NCBI GenBank assembly: GCA_030063045.1 | Contig: JAQSEB010000015.1 | Span: forward strand, 1,054,001 to 1,118,000 | Direction: 5' to 3' | DNA from: Pratylenchus scribneri | Lineage: Eukaryota; Nematoda; Chromadorea; Rhabditida; Pratylenchidae | DNA: 64,000 nucleotides | In this document: positions 1 to 13,000 of the stretch, piece by piece | How positions within the stretch are numbered: position 1 is the first letter of the stretch | Layout of the letters: each line of letters starts with the position of its first letter | Program-made: the position numbers and the translations under genes | The notes under the pieces: model-generated | Told to the model about the DNA's origin: nothing | The model's input: only the letters and a program-made list of their open reading frames with translations | Database searches by the model: none

Positions 1-592
1 ATATCGAATTTTTAACTATAGGATCAAAATAATTCATTTTTCCTAATGTTTCCTGATCCTTAATTTTTGTTAATTTTGATTTGTTCATGCTTCTAAATGT
101 AGGAAATTTAATGGAATAATCAAGTTTTCGAAAGATTATAACAATTTATATAACTTGATTTTTCCATCAATGATTTCTTTTATCATTGATTAAATCATAT
201 TTGATTTTTTAAATTGAAACACTGACTTGATTTTTTGATTCCATCATTGATGAATTTAATCAATGTTAACATCAAATTGTTGATGACCATTTGATTCCAT
301 CATATGATTGATTTTTTCTATATTGAAACACTAATTCGATGAATTCTATCAAATCAATGATAAAATCTCAATGATTTGACGATATTGAAATAGGCCCCGG
401 GAAATATTTTTATAATATAAAAATTTGTTATTTTAATATTCTTCGTTTCATTATCCGACAATAAATTTAAATAGAAAATAATATTGAAAAATGATAATAT
501 TAAATTTGTCAGGCAATCAATTTGATTTTTAATAAATTTTTTTTTGGGGATTTTCGGATATAATATAAATCTGAAGTGAAGTTTAAGAAGAG
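1..592. other. AT-rich non-coding, degenerate TGATT-rich repeats
   Basis: I see no coding signal in this stretch. Between about 170 and 390 there are many imperfect reiterations of short words such as TTGATT, CATCATTGAT and AATCAATG, which look like a decayed simple or short tandem repeat. Nothing recognisable as a gene, RNA or transposon end was found. Confidence 0.5.
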
Positions 593-766
593 ATGGACCT
601 TGATCCTCCGTCCTTTATGCAGGTTCAATGCCTCAATGCCGCCCGGCTCCATTCAACAATATTGAAGACAATTGAGGGCAATTTTTTGGAGACCGCCGAT
701 TTGATTGAGAATATTTTCAGCCCAAAGCCCAAAGAAAGATCATATTTTACATTTATAAACAGCTGA
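593..766 (+). CDS. Hypothetical 57-residue ORF or exon
   Basis: An ATG at 593 opens a 57-codon frame ending in TGA at 764-766. Its base composition is less AT-rich than its surroundings, with codons such as GCC, CGG and CTC, as in the host exons further right. I do not recognise the product: it starts MDLDPPSFMQVQCLNAARLH and has no membrane segment or known motif. It could be a small gene, a single exon of a gene whose other parts I cannot see, or chance. About 1.1 kb of sequence with no visible gene separates it from the GTPase gene downstream. Confidence 0.3.
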   Translation: MDLDPPSFMQVQCLNAARLHSTILKTIEGNFLETADLIENIFSPKPKERSYFTFINS

Positions 767-1883
767 AAAGCTGTGAATGTAGTTACAATTCATTTTTCCA
801 TCTCATCCTCAAAATGGTGCCCTTTATGACTGGAACAATTTGTTAGCAATTATCAATTTCAATGAATCGGCCAAAAAGAGAGAGGGCCAATGAAAAACAA
901 AAAGTTTTTTGGTCAAATTGATTTTCGAAAAAATTGGAAATCAAAAAATGATCTTTTTTTGGTATTTTGATATTTGGAGTTGAAATAAATTGTTAAAAAT
1001 TTAATTTTAAGATTTTTGCAAATTTTCTAATAAAGGCGAAAAGTTTTTGTCAAATAATTTTATCGAGAAATCGGATCGTTTCTTGAAAGAAGTGGAAAGT
1101 TTAAAAATTCTGTAACAAAAATGGCAGCCAAAATGAATTCAATTCTTTTGTTGGCAAATTGTTTGTAGGTGACATTATAATTTTTATGCAGTGAGAGTGT
1201 GTCTTTCCTAGAGATTTAAAGAAAATTGATGAAATTAGGAAGGAAAGGAGGAAAGATTCGACTGTGTGGATGAGCTTGGCTTTGGCTGTACTTGTGCTAT
1301 ACTCAAAAATCAGCGCTGTCCGGGGTGATGTTTCGGGTCTATAAAAATGCCCATAAGAATTTAATCATTTGTCAAATCAATAAAATTAATCAATAAACAT
1401 ATTTCTTCATATATCTAACAAAAAATAACTGCTGCTGGAGGCAAGATATTCAATAATAAGTAGGAACAGCTGCGCTTTTTTATTTTAATGTACTTTTATG
1501 ATATGATTAAACTTTCCTCCTAAATAATGCAAAAATAAACAAAGCTGGTCAAAAACAAATTTTAACAATGATATATAAAGTAACCCAATAGTATTCACCT
1601 ACTATGTTTTATCAATTATCAACCAATCCACTACATGAATAGATTAAAAAATTTGGGCAATTCAGCCTCTAAAATAATCAGCAATATTTTAAAATACTTA
1701 TAAATCCGAAGTATAAAATTCAAAACTAGTTGGAAATTCGAATCAATATAAATCAGACCCAATTTTTTAACCATAAATATATCATTTCATTTTTTTATCC
1801 AGAAGAATTTTTAAAGAGTGATTATAACTTCAAATTATTCATTTAAATTAACAACATTGCTAACCAAATTTGATCGGCCGAAA
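767..1883. other. Intergenic region upstream of the GTPase gene
   Basis: No convincing gene. A small less AT-rich island at about 1255-1345 contains a 24-codon ATG frame beginning at 1270 (hydrophobic, MSLALAVLVLY then SKISAVRGD) that looks like an isolated signal-peptide-like stretch with no continuation, followed by a TATAAAAA at 1340-1347. The remainder is AT-rich and probably includes the promoter of the gene starting at 1884. Confidence 0.4.
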
Positions 1884-3351
1884 ATGGAGGAAAAGCCCTA
1901 TAAAATTAAGCTCTTTGGCAAATCCAAAGTTGGATTGACTTCAATTCAAAGACGTTTCTGCACTGGTCAATACACGCAAGAAGATGGTTTGTTTTTTAGA
2001 TTTTTAACATTCAAAAAATATAATTGTACTTATTTTCAGAGCCATTTCTTCAAAAGGACAATTTTCATCTGCGCGATTGGTCATGTGGATTTGGTTTAAG
2101 GTTAGTAAAAATTATTATTGTTGTTGAGCCCACTTATTTTTATAAATATTTCAGTCGTTTGTCGTTACTCCATATAATGGAAATATGCATTCGATGTGGA
2201 TTTGATCCAAGGTTGTTTAAAAATATTATTTTATATGTTGCGGTAAATATTGGAAATTGGTAATTTCCGAAATTTACCAGAAACTAGGCAGGTAAATTTT
2301 GGAAATCTCGTCTTCTAGGCATCCTACAGACTCGACACTCGAGAGTAGGCTCATTCTACTCGGCATGGTCGATTTACTATATGATATTTCAATTGCAGAC
2401 CGTTTTAGGAGTCATATTTAGGGTAGGGCCGGCATAGGATAGGATTAGGGATATCTGCAATTGAAATTTCATATAGTAAATCGACTATGCCGAGTCGAAT
2501 GAGCCTATTCTCAAGTCTATACGATGCCTAAAAGCCGAGATTTCCGAAGTTCACCAGCCCATACGCCTGTTAAATTCCAGAATTTACCAATTTCCAATAT
2601 TTACCGCAATATATTTAAAACTAAAAATGAATTATTGTAGTTTGCTGAGCTCATTTATTTTTATTTTCAGTGATTTATCGGCAATTACTTTGTTGGAAAT
2701 GAACACTCTAAAGAATGGTGCTGGCATCCTCCTGGTAATGTTTTACAATTTAAATTAACCAAATAGGAGGTCTGTCCATGTACAATGACGACAATGGGTT
2801 AAAGGAAAAAATTATGGGATTACAGAAAATTTTTTGATATAATTTAATGCTAATAGAGATTAAAACAACCATAACCAGTGGGTGAGTCTTGCACTTATGA
2901 GTGAGATATGAATATTCCCACTGCTCTAATTAGGTATTCATTTTTACTTGAACTTTCCTTTCTACGGGCCTGTTCACCTCTTAATTAGCTGTATACATAT
3001 ATAAATTTATTTTTTTCTAATCCGCAGGTCTATGACATCGGCAATCGGGACAGTTTTGATCATATTAAAGAATTTTTGCCTAAAGCAAATCGCTTTTTCG
3101 GGGTATATATTAATTGTGTGAAAATTATTTAATTTCTTTTGTATCACCGGCAGGTGACTCGCGAAAGACATTTGGCAGCCAAGGAAAAGGAACCGTTGTT
3201 CATGTTGGTGGGCAATAAATGCGATTTGAAGGATGCGGAGAGGAAAGTGAGCAAGGAGGAAGGCGAAAATTTGGCCAAGAAATTCAATATGCCATTCAAG
3301 GTTTGTTATTCAAAATTTTAAACATATTAATGCGTGATGATACAATACTCT

Positions 3352-3388
<37 letters not shown>

Positions 3389-5879
3389 GCCGATATATTT
3401 ATGACTTTTAGAAAATATTGGCGTTAAATTCTCGTTAATTTTTTAAAGATTTTCGCACAAAAATTTATATAAAAAATCTAAGGAATATTTTGATTTTCAA
3501 AAATTCTAAATAAAATAACTTATTAGATTAAATTAATGTTTTTTTTTCTTAAATTTCTAGGAGATTTCCGCCCGCGAGAACATCGACATCGATTCCACGT
3601 TCGACACATTGGCAGAAGCTATCAAGGAGAAGAGGAAGAAGGAAGACGAAGGACGAGAAGGCCAACAAAATGGAGGAGGAAGTGGAGAGGAAAATGTTAG
3701 TGGAAATGTGCATGAAAATGCTGAAGGAGGAGGCGCACCAGCAGAAAATGATGTTGGCGGAGGAGGAGGCGGACCAGGGAATGGTGGCGGAAGAGGAGGC
3801 GGACCAGGGAATGGTGGCGGAAGAGGAGGCGGACCAGGGAATGGTGGCGGAAGAGGAGGCGGACCAGGGAATGTTGGTGGAGGAGGAGGAAGGCACGGAA
3901 ATATTGAAGGTCAAGAAGAGGATCAAGCGGAGAAGGAATACAAAATGTTGGTTGGCGAATCCAATGTGGGCAAAACAGCAATCATGAAACGTTTCTGCGC
4001 TAATCAATTCTCGGAAGAATATGCCCCAACTTATGGTTGGTAATTTTTGTGTAAAAAATGCAATTGAGTCGTTTTATTGAAATATAGAATAGAAAATTCC
4101 TTTTTAAAATTAAAATATGAGTAATTTAGAAAAGAATTTAGAATTACTCAACTTCTTAAAGACATCATTTTAATCTGCCATTTTTACTGGTAAATTTATA
4201 GAAAAAATGGCCTAGGTCACCTCCACAATGGTACAAAAAATATTTTCAATATAAAAATTGAGGGGAAGAAAACATAATATAAAAAAGCACAATTGCATAA
4301 GCAAAAAACATAAAATGTTTGCATAAATAAAATTTAATAATATTTTTAACTCATAATATTTTCAACTTTATAATATTTTTTGTTTGTAGGGACTTTCCCA
4401 CATTTGTATTTTCATTAGCCTATTGTGGAGCCTTCATAAATACTATTTATTATGATTACCTATAATTTTTTTTAATAATTTTTAATTACAGTGCCGTTTA
4501 CCAAGATGAAAGAGCATATTAATGTGAATGGCTCTCCGTGCACGGTGGTTGTTCTGTATGTAAAAATTAAATAGAACACCTAATTATTTTAAATTGCAGT
4601 GATACGCCTAGTAAGGATGACCCGGTACGTTTTTTGCGTGGTTTTTTCCCATATGGCCCAAAGGTGGATGCGATCATCATGGTATGTAAAATTTTTTTTG
4701 AAATTAATCGATTATTTTCATTCGCAGGTCTATGACATTGGAAATTTGAGCAGTTTTGACCGAATCCAACATCACATGCGCAGAATGAAGGAAATTTTCA
4801 AGGTAGATGTTAATGTAGTTGTCCACAATTTGTGTCTTTTATCCCTGGGTTATGGTTATTTAAATGTTTTTTTTTGGCTAATTGTACGATTTTCTAACAA
4901 TGAATTTCCCAAAAAATGGAATGAACTAACACAAATTAAGTATTATTGATTTATATATTTAATTTTAAGAAAGAATTAAAAATTTCTCCTAAGATAGAAA
5001 ATTTGAAAAATGAATGTGAAAATGCATACTTTTGTTAACAGACAATTAATTTCCATTTTTCCTCACGATCAGATCTTTGACAATAAGGATGGAATTGAGG
5101 ATTGGCCGGAGAATCCGCCGATGTTCATGTTGGTGGGCAATAAATGCGATTTGGAGGATGATGAGAGGAAAGTGAGCACAGAGGATGGCAAAAGCCGTGC
5201 CAAATGGTTTGATGTGCCTTTCAAGGTATTTTTTGCAATTTTTCGTAAAATTTAGCTATAGACTTAAAATAAATATACCGAAATATAATAAATAGGGAAA
5301 TGGCAAATGGGTTACAATTTTAAAATTTACCGGAGAAACAGAAATTTTAATATGCAAATAAGAAATATTAATGGGTTTTCCTTCTGAAAATATTTTATGC
5401 ATTTATTGCAAATTTCAAGGAGGTTTCCGCCTGCGAGAACATCAACATCGATTCCATGTTCATCACATTGGTGGAAGCTATCAATAAGAAGAAGGAAAAG
5501 GAGGAATCTGATAAAACAAATAAAGAAATTTTGGAAACCATTGGGACAGTGGCCGATTTTGCCGCGGTACGTTCATATTTTTTCTTAGAAAAAAATGGAT
5601 AAATTGCTTTTTTAAAAGAAATATTTAATTTTATTCATAGCAGAGAGAATAATTTATTCAATTTGTAGATTAAATGAGATTTAATTACTATATGATTATT
5701 GCTAAAAGAAAGAGACGTTTTTGAGAAAAACTGCTGCAAAAATAAATAAAATTTAAAATTATATTTATTTTTTTTAATTTTAGAGAGTTTTTAATTTCAA
5801 TGCTGGTTTGAGCTTCCGCAATTCGAATCATACTACTAACGAAAATGTGAATGTTACCCGCCGCAACCTGCAGGGTTGA
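1884..5879 (+). CDS. Tandem (double) Rab/Ras-like small GTPase
   Basis: A spliced gene encoding two consecutive small-GTPase-like domains. Predicted exons: 1884-1986, 2040-2100, about 2154-2211, 2671-2730, 3028-3102, 3154-3300, 3561-4035, 4492-4555, 4600-4681, 4728-4802, 5073-5225, 5420-5566, 5784-5879. Domain 1 has a P-loop-like GKSKVGLTS, in which the expected Lys is Leu, then VYDIGNRDSF, NKCDL (G4) and EISAR (G5). The exon at 3561 carries G5, runs into a Gly-rich linker built from about four GGRGGGPGNG-type repeats, and continues directly into the second P-loop, GESNVGKTA, which is intact. Domain 2 has VYDIGNLSSF, NKCDL and EVSAC. Neither domain shows a clear DxxG switch-II motif, and the end (RRNLQG) has no Cys for prenylation. 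Rab-type GTPases cycle between GDP and GTP on membranes. Here domain 1 is probably a poor nucleotide binder and membrane attachment is doubtful. The exon patterns of the two halves match, which points to internal gene duplication. Confidence 0.8.
2236..2612. mobile_element. Foldback (MITE-like) element in a GTPase intron
   Basis: The two ends of this stretch are long imperfect inverted copies of each other. TGCGGTAAATATTGGAAATT near 2238 is mirrored near 2608, and the GGCTCATTC...ATAGTCGATTTACTATAT block near 2350-2380 is mirrored at about 2480-2510. The arms together cover about 170 bp each, leaving a short centre. No coding capacity. It lies wholly within the intron between the exons ending about 2211 and starting 2671. 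Confidence 0.65.
3352..3382. repeat. (TA)n microsatellite
   Basis: An uninterrupted TA dinucleotide run of roughly 15 units inside the intron 3301-3560 of the double GTPase gene. Confidence 0.9.
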
Positions 5880-7016
5880 TTGGAGAATGGCTTTCTAATT
5901 TGTTTTTTGTGCGGAATGGAAGACGGCGGATGAATATAGTCTCACTCGATAAAAATCCCCCCTCCAATATTTATTCCATATTTTGTATTCCCAAACAATG
6001 ATTTTATAAATCCCAGACAATTTGTTGTTTTGCCATCAAACTCAAACCTAATTTTTGATCATTTATTTGATTCATTCTTTGCATTTTTTGTATGCCTTCT
6101 TCGATTATTTATTTTCCATTCAACATTCAATAAACGATGTTCTCTCAACAAATTTCACTGCATTTTAAATTTACCAGCAATCATTTTTATTATAAACTCA
6201 AATAAAATGGATAAATTCATTTCTTTATGCCAATTTTATTTTCATTAATTTATTCATACAAATGATCACAAAATTCCTATTCATTTGGAAAATTATTGGT
6301 TCAAAAAATACCAAAATACATCTTAGAACGTTTAAAAATCTCGTTTTCGGAAATCATTCAGGAAACAGAGATTTTTTGAGGTCATATAATTCGCCCAAAT
6401 TTTATAATCATTGTATAGTCCCAGGGTCGCATTTTTTGGTCGAAATTCTGAGAATGATGTCGACATGAGTGGGTCACCGAATTTTTGCCAAAAAACCGCT
6501 TATTTAATTTTAAATTATATTAAAAATTTGACAAAAATAATATAATTTGACTTATTTTGATTTCATTAATTTTTTGACTAATATTTTTTCATTCAATTAC
6601 ATTAAAATTGGAATATCCCAACTGTCAAATTTACACTACAATTTGGCCACAATAAAGTGAGATTGGTCACATTCCCATCGTTTGCATTGAATGTATTTTG
6701 TATAATTTGTTTGTACACATTTTTGTGGCCATAGTCTTTTTGCTTCTATCCCTCTGTTTATGCCCAAAATGCTTTTTTCTTGGCCACCGCCATTTTTGTG
6801 ACTTTTCTCAGAGGCCTCATTATTGGTCATAAACTACTTCAATACAATTTCAAAATTGATTTTCCTTGTCATTTTGGCCTATTTTTCAGCTGACGCTTTA
6901 AACCCAATGAATAAAGTAAATTTTCATTTTATTCTTTTAAATTTATATTGAATGCTATAAAAATTGGTAATTATTTAATATTTATGATTTAATCTTTATC
7001 AAAAAAGGGAAGAATT
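5880..7016. other. Intergenic region between the GTPase and nuclear-receptor genes
   Basis: AT-rich. It includes the 3' untranslated region of the GTPase gene, with AATAAA-like words near 6130 and 6202. Several short ORFs are present but none has a recognisable product. A 64-codon minus-strand frame at 6636-6830 is slightly less AT-rich but unrecognised. No RNA gene was seen. Confidence 0.45.
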
Positions 7017-10000
7017 ATGTCATCAAATGGAGCCACATATTTTATGGCCTACAAAGATTTGCAATGTCTCATTTGCTCGAAAGCGGCTCATGGCCAACAT
7101 TTTGGCGTTGTCAGTTGCCGTCCGTGTGCTGCATTTTTCAAGTTTTCATTTCACCCTAAAATTCCATTCATTTAAATTTTCCTTAAGGCGATGTGTAATT
7201 GAGAAGAGCGCGTACAGATGCATTACCAGAACCACAATATCAAATTTGGTAAATCATCAATCAATATAGAATGCTATTCTGTGATCAATTTTTATATTCC
7301 TTATTCCTAGGAGTAGAGTTTTTCAAGGTGAAAGTTGGTATAAGCTCTCGCCTCGAGCCTTCGCCGTGGGCCCAAGCCCCCAGTGGCCCAAGTTAAGGGG
7401 ATTGGGATTAGGACTTTTTTTAAATATATTTATTTGTTGTGCGGAAAAAATGTGGAAAAGTGGTGAACCAGGCAGAGAACATTTAATTGATAGGAGCGAG
7501 TTTAAAGAGGCAGATTAGGGCAATATTTGATTGATAGGGGGGGGGGGGGGGGGGGTACCGTAGGATGAATAGGGGCTAACCAATTTAGGAAATCAAGGCT
7601 AACCAATTCCCAGATGCTATAAAAATGCAAGAATAGGTTAATTTGACTCCCTATATAAATAAAATTTCAGATACGGATTAAGAGGGTAGGCAAAATTTGT
7701 AAATCAAAATCGGTTTGGGTTTAAACAAAACGATTTAACTTTTTAAAACATCTTTTTAAAATTAAATTTTCTTAGATAAAGTTGACATTGCCTTCCTTGT
7801 AAATTAATTTATTATAAAGCCCGTATATATAAAAGCTGAAATTTCAAAAATTAGTTAACCCAGCATCTAGCAAATTCCGGAAATAGCCCAAATTCCAATA
7901 TTAGTGCATAATATATTCATTGGAGAAAATCTTTTGCTCAAACAGATTCAATCGATAAACGATGCAAGGCATGTAGGTTACGAAAATGCAATTTGGTTGG
8001 AATGGAATTTCGTACAAGGAAAAATTCGGCTGGATCATCGCCGGAAGAGGAAAAAGAATCTATGGAAATTATGGATAAAAAAGTGCCACCATCCCCTTTG
8101 AATTTATTGAAGAAATTTTCGGGCGGTTATAGTCGTTTTTTGCAGAGTCAAAAAATTCATTTCCAATACACATATCGCAATTTGGGCTCCGAGGAAATTG
8201 TGGTATTATTTTATTGGTTGTAAAATTTAATCAAATTAATAAAAAAAAAGATGTTTGTGCCTGCTAATTTGGAATATATTCCAAATTTTGTGCAGTCAAT
8301 TCGGCCAATGTTTTATAATTTATTCCTCGAATGTTTGGAATTATTTTCGGTGATGGACAAAGAAAAAAAGGTTGATTGTTTTTAATTAAAAATGGAAATA
8401 AATTAATTAAATTTTTAATTTCTACTTTTTTAATAAGTACAAAAAGAATCCTAAAAAAAATTTTTAGATTATTTTTTTTCTATTTTATTGATTCAATTTT
8501 TATAATATTTATTATTTAGTTAGCCATATTCAATGAATGTTTTGCACATTTAAATTTGTTGAATGCTTGTTATTTGAGTTTAAAACATTTTCCACTGAAA
8601 AATGACCAAAAATTTATGATTGCTTACGGACATTTAATGGACATGGAAAGAAAGTGGGAAATCCTCCAGAAATGGACAAAATCTATCAATCGAGCCGAAA
8701 TTTTAAAGTTTGTTAAAATATCCTAAAAAAATTTTTTAATTTTATTCAATTTTCAGTGAACAAAGAGAATTTATTGAGAAGCAATTTGATTTAATTCAAC
8801 AATTTAAAAAATTGGGCTATAAAATTTTAAAGGAGGAAATTTCCGCTTTAATGGCCATAATAATTTTAATAAAATGTAAAAATATTAAAATTAATTTAAA
8901 ATTAATTTAATATTATTGTTAATAATTGAAGGCCCTTCTACCGATGAATGGAAGGAATTCCAGACAGTAATTTTGGCAGAATTGTTTAATTTTCTTCTTA
9001 AAAAAATGAAATCAAGAAAATCCGCATCAAAACATTTGGCCAAATTGCTATCATTGCTTTGCCAAATTGATGTAAAATTTGATTTATTAAAAAATAATTT
9101 AAAAAAATATACTTAAAATTTAATTCAATAATTCCTTTTATAAATAATTTTTAAAATAATATTTTATATTTTTGGAGGAAAATATTTATTTTCAGATGTT
9201 TTTAATTAAACACAAAATTATTGAAAATGCTAATTTGCAAATGCCAACATTTCATTCAACAATTCAAATGGTAATTAATATAAATTGTTGATATAAAAAT
9301 TAATTTAAAAATAGAATTTTGATCGAATTATATATTTGAAAACAATATTGAATGCGCATAGAAGAATATTTTTTCTATGCTTCGATTTGCCGGATTCCTA
9401 TTTGAATAAATTCAGCGGTATTAAAGAAATGTTCGATGGCCAGGAAAATATTCTCTCATTGGCTGATTATTATTCAGTAAATATTTTGGCAAATAAATTT
9501 ATTAAATCTGAATATTTTTAGCCATATATTGATAATCGTTCATCAATTGATGAAAATATTCAATTACAGAGAGAAATGATCGAAATGGGAATGGCTGAAA
9601 TGCATCCAAAAATTAGAAAACTCCATGTTGTCTATCATTTGGCGGTTGTTGGCTTTTTCAAAGCAATGCCATATTTTAGTGAATTAACACTAAAGGACAA
9701 GGTACATAAAATGCCTAAAAATGTTGGAAGCATAATAAATGAAAAAATGACTAATTTACTATTTTCTGCACACAAAAAAATAGCCTATTTTCATCATAAT
9801 TCCGCTTCTACTGATTTTAATTTCGTTATTTTGATTTTAATAATTCCGCCTGTTCTGATTTTTAATAATTCCACTTGTTCTGATTTTAATAATTCCGCCT
9901 GTTCTGATTTTAATAATTCCGCCTGTTCTGATTTTAATAATTCCGCCTGTTCTGATTTTAATAATTCCGCCTGTTCTGATTTTAATAATTCCGCCTGTTC

Positions 10001-13000
10001 TGATTTTTAATAATTCCACTTGTTCTGATTTTAATAATTCCGCCTGTTCTGATTTTAATAATTCCGCCTGTTCTGATTTTAATAATTCCGCCTGTTCTGA
10101 TTTTAATAATTCCGCCTGTTCTGATTTTAATAATTCCGCCTGTTCTGATTTTAATAATTCCGCCTGTTCTGATTTTAATAATTCCGCCTGTTCTGATTTT
10201 AATAATTCCGCCTGTTCTGATTTTAATAATTCCGCCTGTTCTGATTTTAATAATTCCGCCTGTTCTGATTTTAATAATTCCGCCTGTTCTGATTTTAATA
10301 ATTCCGCCTGTTCTGATTTTAATAATTCCGCCTGTTCTGATTTTAATAATTCCGCCTCTTCTGATTTTAATTCCGCTTGTTCTGATTTTAATAATTCCGC
10401 CTGTTCTAATTTTAATTACGCCTGTTCTGATTTTAATAATTCCGCCTGTTCTGATTTTTAATAATTCCACTTGTTCTGATTTTAATAATTCCGCCTGTTC
10501 TGATTTTTAATAATTCCACTTGTTCTGATTTTAATAATTCCGCATGTTCTGATTTTAATAATTCCGCCTGTTCTGATTTTAATAATTCCGCCTGTTCTGA
10601 TTTTAATAATTCCGCCTGTTCTGATTTTAATAATTCCGCCTGTTCTGATTTTAATAATTCCGCCTGTTCTGATTTTAATAATTCCGCCTGTTAGTAGTAT
10701 TAAGACATTTTTCCACTCTTTTTGATCAAATTGATCATTTATGAAAGTCCACAGGTTTTGGTTACTTTTTTCAACCTTACTGATAAAAATTTCAATTTTG
10801 AAAAGCCCAAAGATTTTGGTTACTTTTTTCAACCCTACTGATAAAAATTTCAATTTTCGAAAGCCCAAAGGCTTCCCCCCCCCCCCCCGGATCGATCAAG
10901 AAAAATTTAGACCATTTTTAAAAGCCCAAAGGTTTTGGCCAAAATGAAAGCTTGAGAAATTCGGGGCCTATATAAGTAGAAAAAATCAATTCTTTCAAAT
11001 CGAAAATGAATGCCTTAGATTATTTTTCGGACTTTCACAAATGTTCATCAAGGGGAGAATTGAATCGCATAGTACATGAATACGGTTCAAATTTTCAATT
11101 TCCACCATATCGATGCGCTCATCCAAGAGGAAAAATTTTCTACCATATTAAAGAAATAAAAATTCTCGATATTGTTCCATCGAACTCAGAACATTTGATT
11201 TGTTTGTGCACTCCAAATAAAATTGATGATTCATTTTATAATGAATCTTTATTCCAAGACGGTACAATTTACGACGAATTTTTTTATTTGCATTTAGAAA
11301 ACATTATTGTCTGCCCTTCAGGTGAAGAATGTTTTTATAAATTTGATTGAAAATGAAATATTAATATTTATAAATTTATATTCATATATTTTCATATATC
11401 AAAACCAAAAGGTTTACATATATGACATTCAGTCCAATTATCTGGATTATCTTCAAAAAAATGTTCCATATATTCTCTAGAGCATTCTTTGTGAAATAAA
11501 TGAATTGAATTCGGGCAATTTTGAAAATTTTCTTTTTCATATTTCTCCCATTTTAGGCAGAAAATGCATAATATATTCTCATTTTCTCTCGGCTTATCCC
11601 AATACCAGCCAATTTTTAGTTCCAGATAACGTATCATCAGAAAAGATAGATCATTTCGTTTTTCCAAATTAATTTGTTTCACAATTCGATTTAGCATTTC
11701 TTGCCGTTTCTTTTTAATTTCGCGCCATTTTTTACAGATAAAAAACGAAAGCGCAAATGATGATAAAATCGGGCCAGCAGCAGTAGTTTTATATTCTTTA
11801 ATTGACCAATAATAGCCACGTTCTGAAGGTTTATATGAAATAAATTTTGCCATCTCTTCAACCAATTCATTAGGCAATTTTAGAACCATCTAAAAAGGAA
11901 AATTTTTATTAATTAATTTCCAACTCAAAAAGTATAAATAAGAAAAAACATTTATAATTATCATAATAAAATTCAAAATTTTATTCAAAATGTGTGAATT
12001 TAAATGCTGTAATTTTTGTTTATGCCATTATCTCAATTGCAATTATTGCAATAAAAAGGGATTAATGCATTTCAATTATTATAAAAATGAAGTCTTATGT
12101 CCAAAATGTGGTTGGCCAATGCGATCAGAAGGAAAACGGAATAAGGGCTATATAAAGGAAAATTATATTCATGAATCATGATTAAATTAATTTACAATGG
12201 AAAAGTGCAATCATTCGATTAAATGCTGTAATTTCTGCCCCTGCCATTATCTCAATTGCAAATATTGCAATAAAAAGGGATTAATGCATTTCAATTATTA
12301 TAAAAATGAAGTCTTATGTCCAAAATGTGGTGGGCCAATGCGATCAGAAGGAAAACGGAATAAGGGCTATATAAAGGAAAATTATATTCATGAATCATGA
12401 TTAAATTAATTTACAATGGAAAAGTGCAATCATTCGATTAAATGCTGTAATTTCTGCCCCTGCCATTATCATTACTGTTCTAAATGTAAGAAAATGCTCC
12501 AACATTTTACAATTTTATCGCCGTTTGAAAATCTGGAGGACTATATAAAATGCCCAAAATGCTCTGATAATATATTAATTAAAAACAAAAATGTTTAACT
12601 CACCATTTACTTTAATTTTATGTGGCGCCACAGGTAGTGGTAAAACAAAATGGCTCTTAAAATTTTTAAATCATACAGAAGAGCTGATAAAACCTCCACC
12701 AGTAAAAATATTATATTGTTATGGAGAAATGAATGAATCTATAATCGCTTTGAAAAATAAAGGGATAGAAACTCATAATGGGCTGCCTGATATTGAACTT
12801 ATTAAAAGTCAAGAAAAACCTTTACTTTTAATATTAGACGATCTTATGCTTAACATGAAAAATGATTTTATTGATTTACTGTTTACAAGAGGATCCCATA
12901 ATTGGAACACAAGTGTTATCTTTGTCACACAAAGTCTTTATGGGCGAGATATTAAGACCGCCCGTGCAAACTCTCATTATCTTGTATTGATGAGAAATCC

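Noticed and set aside
9800..10692. Possible CRISPR-like array
   Set aside because: The 24-bp units are directly adjacent with no spacers, and the surrounding genes are eukaryotic.
9837..10868. Several minus- and plus-strand ORFs with IIKIRTGG or NNSACSDF repeats (also at 30133-30490)
   Set aside because: 24-bp satellite read in open frames on both strands; not genes.
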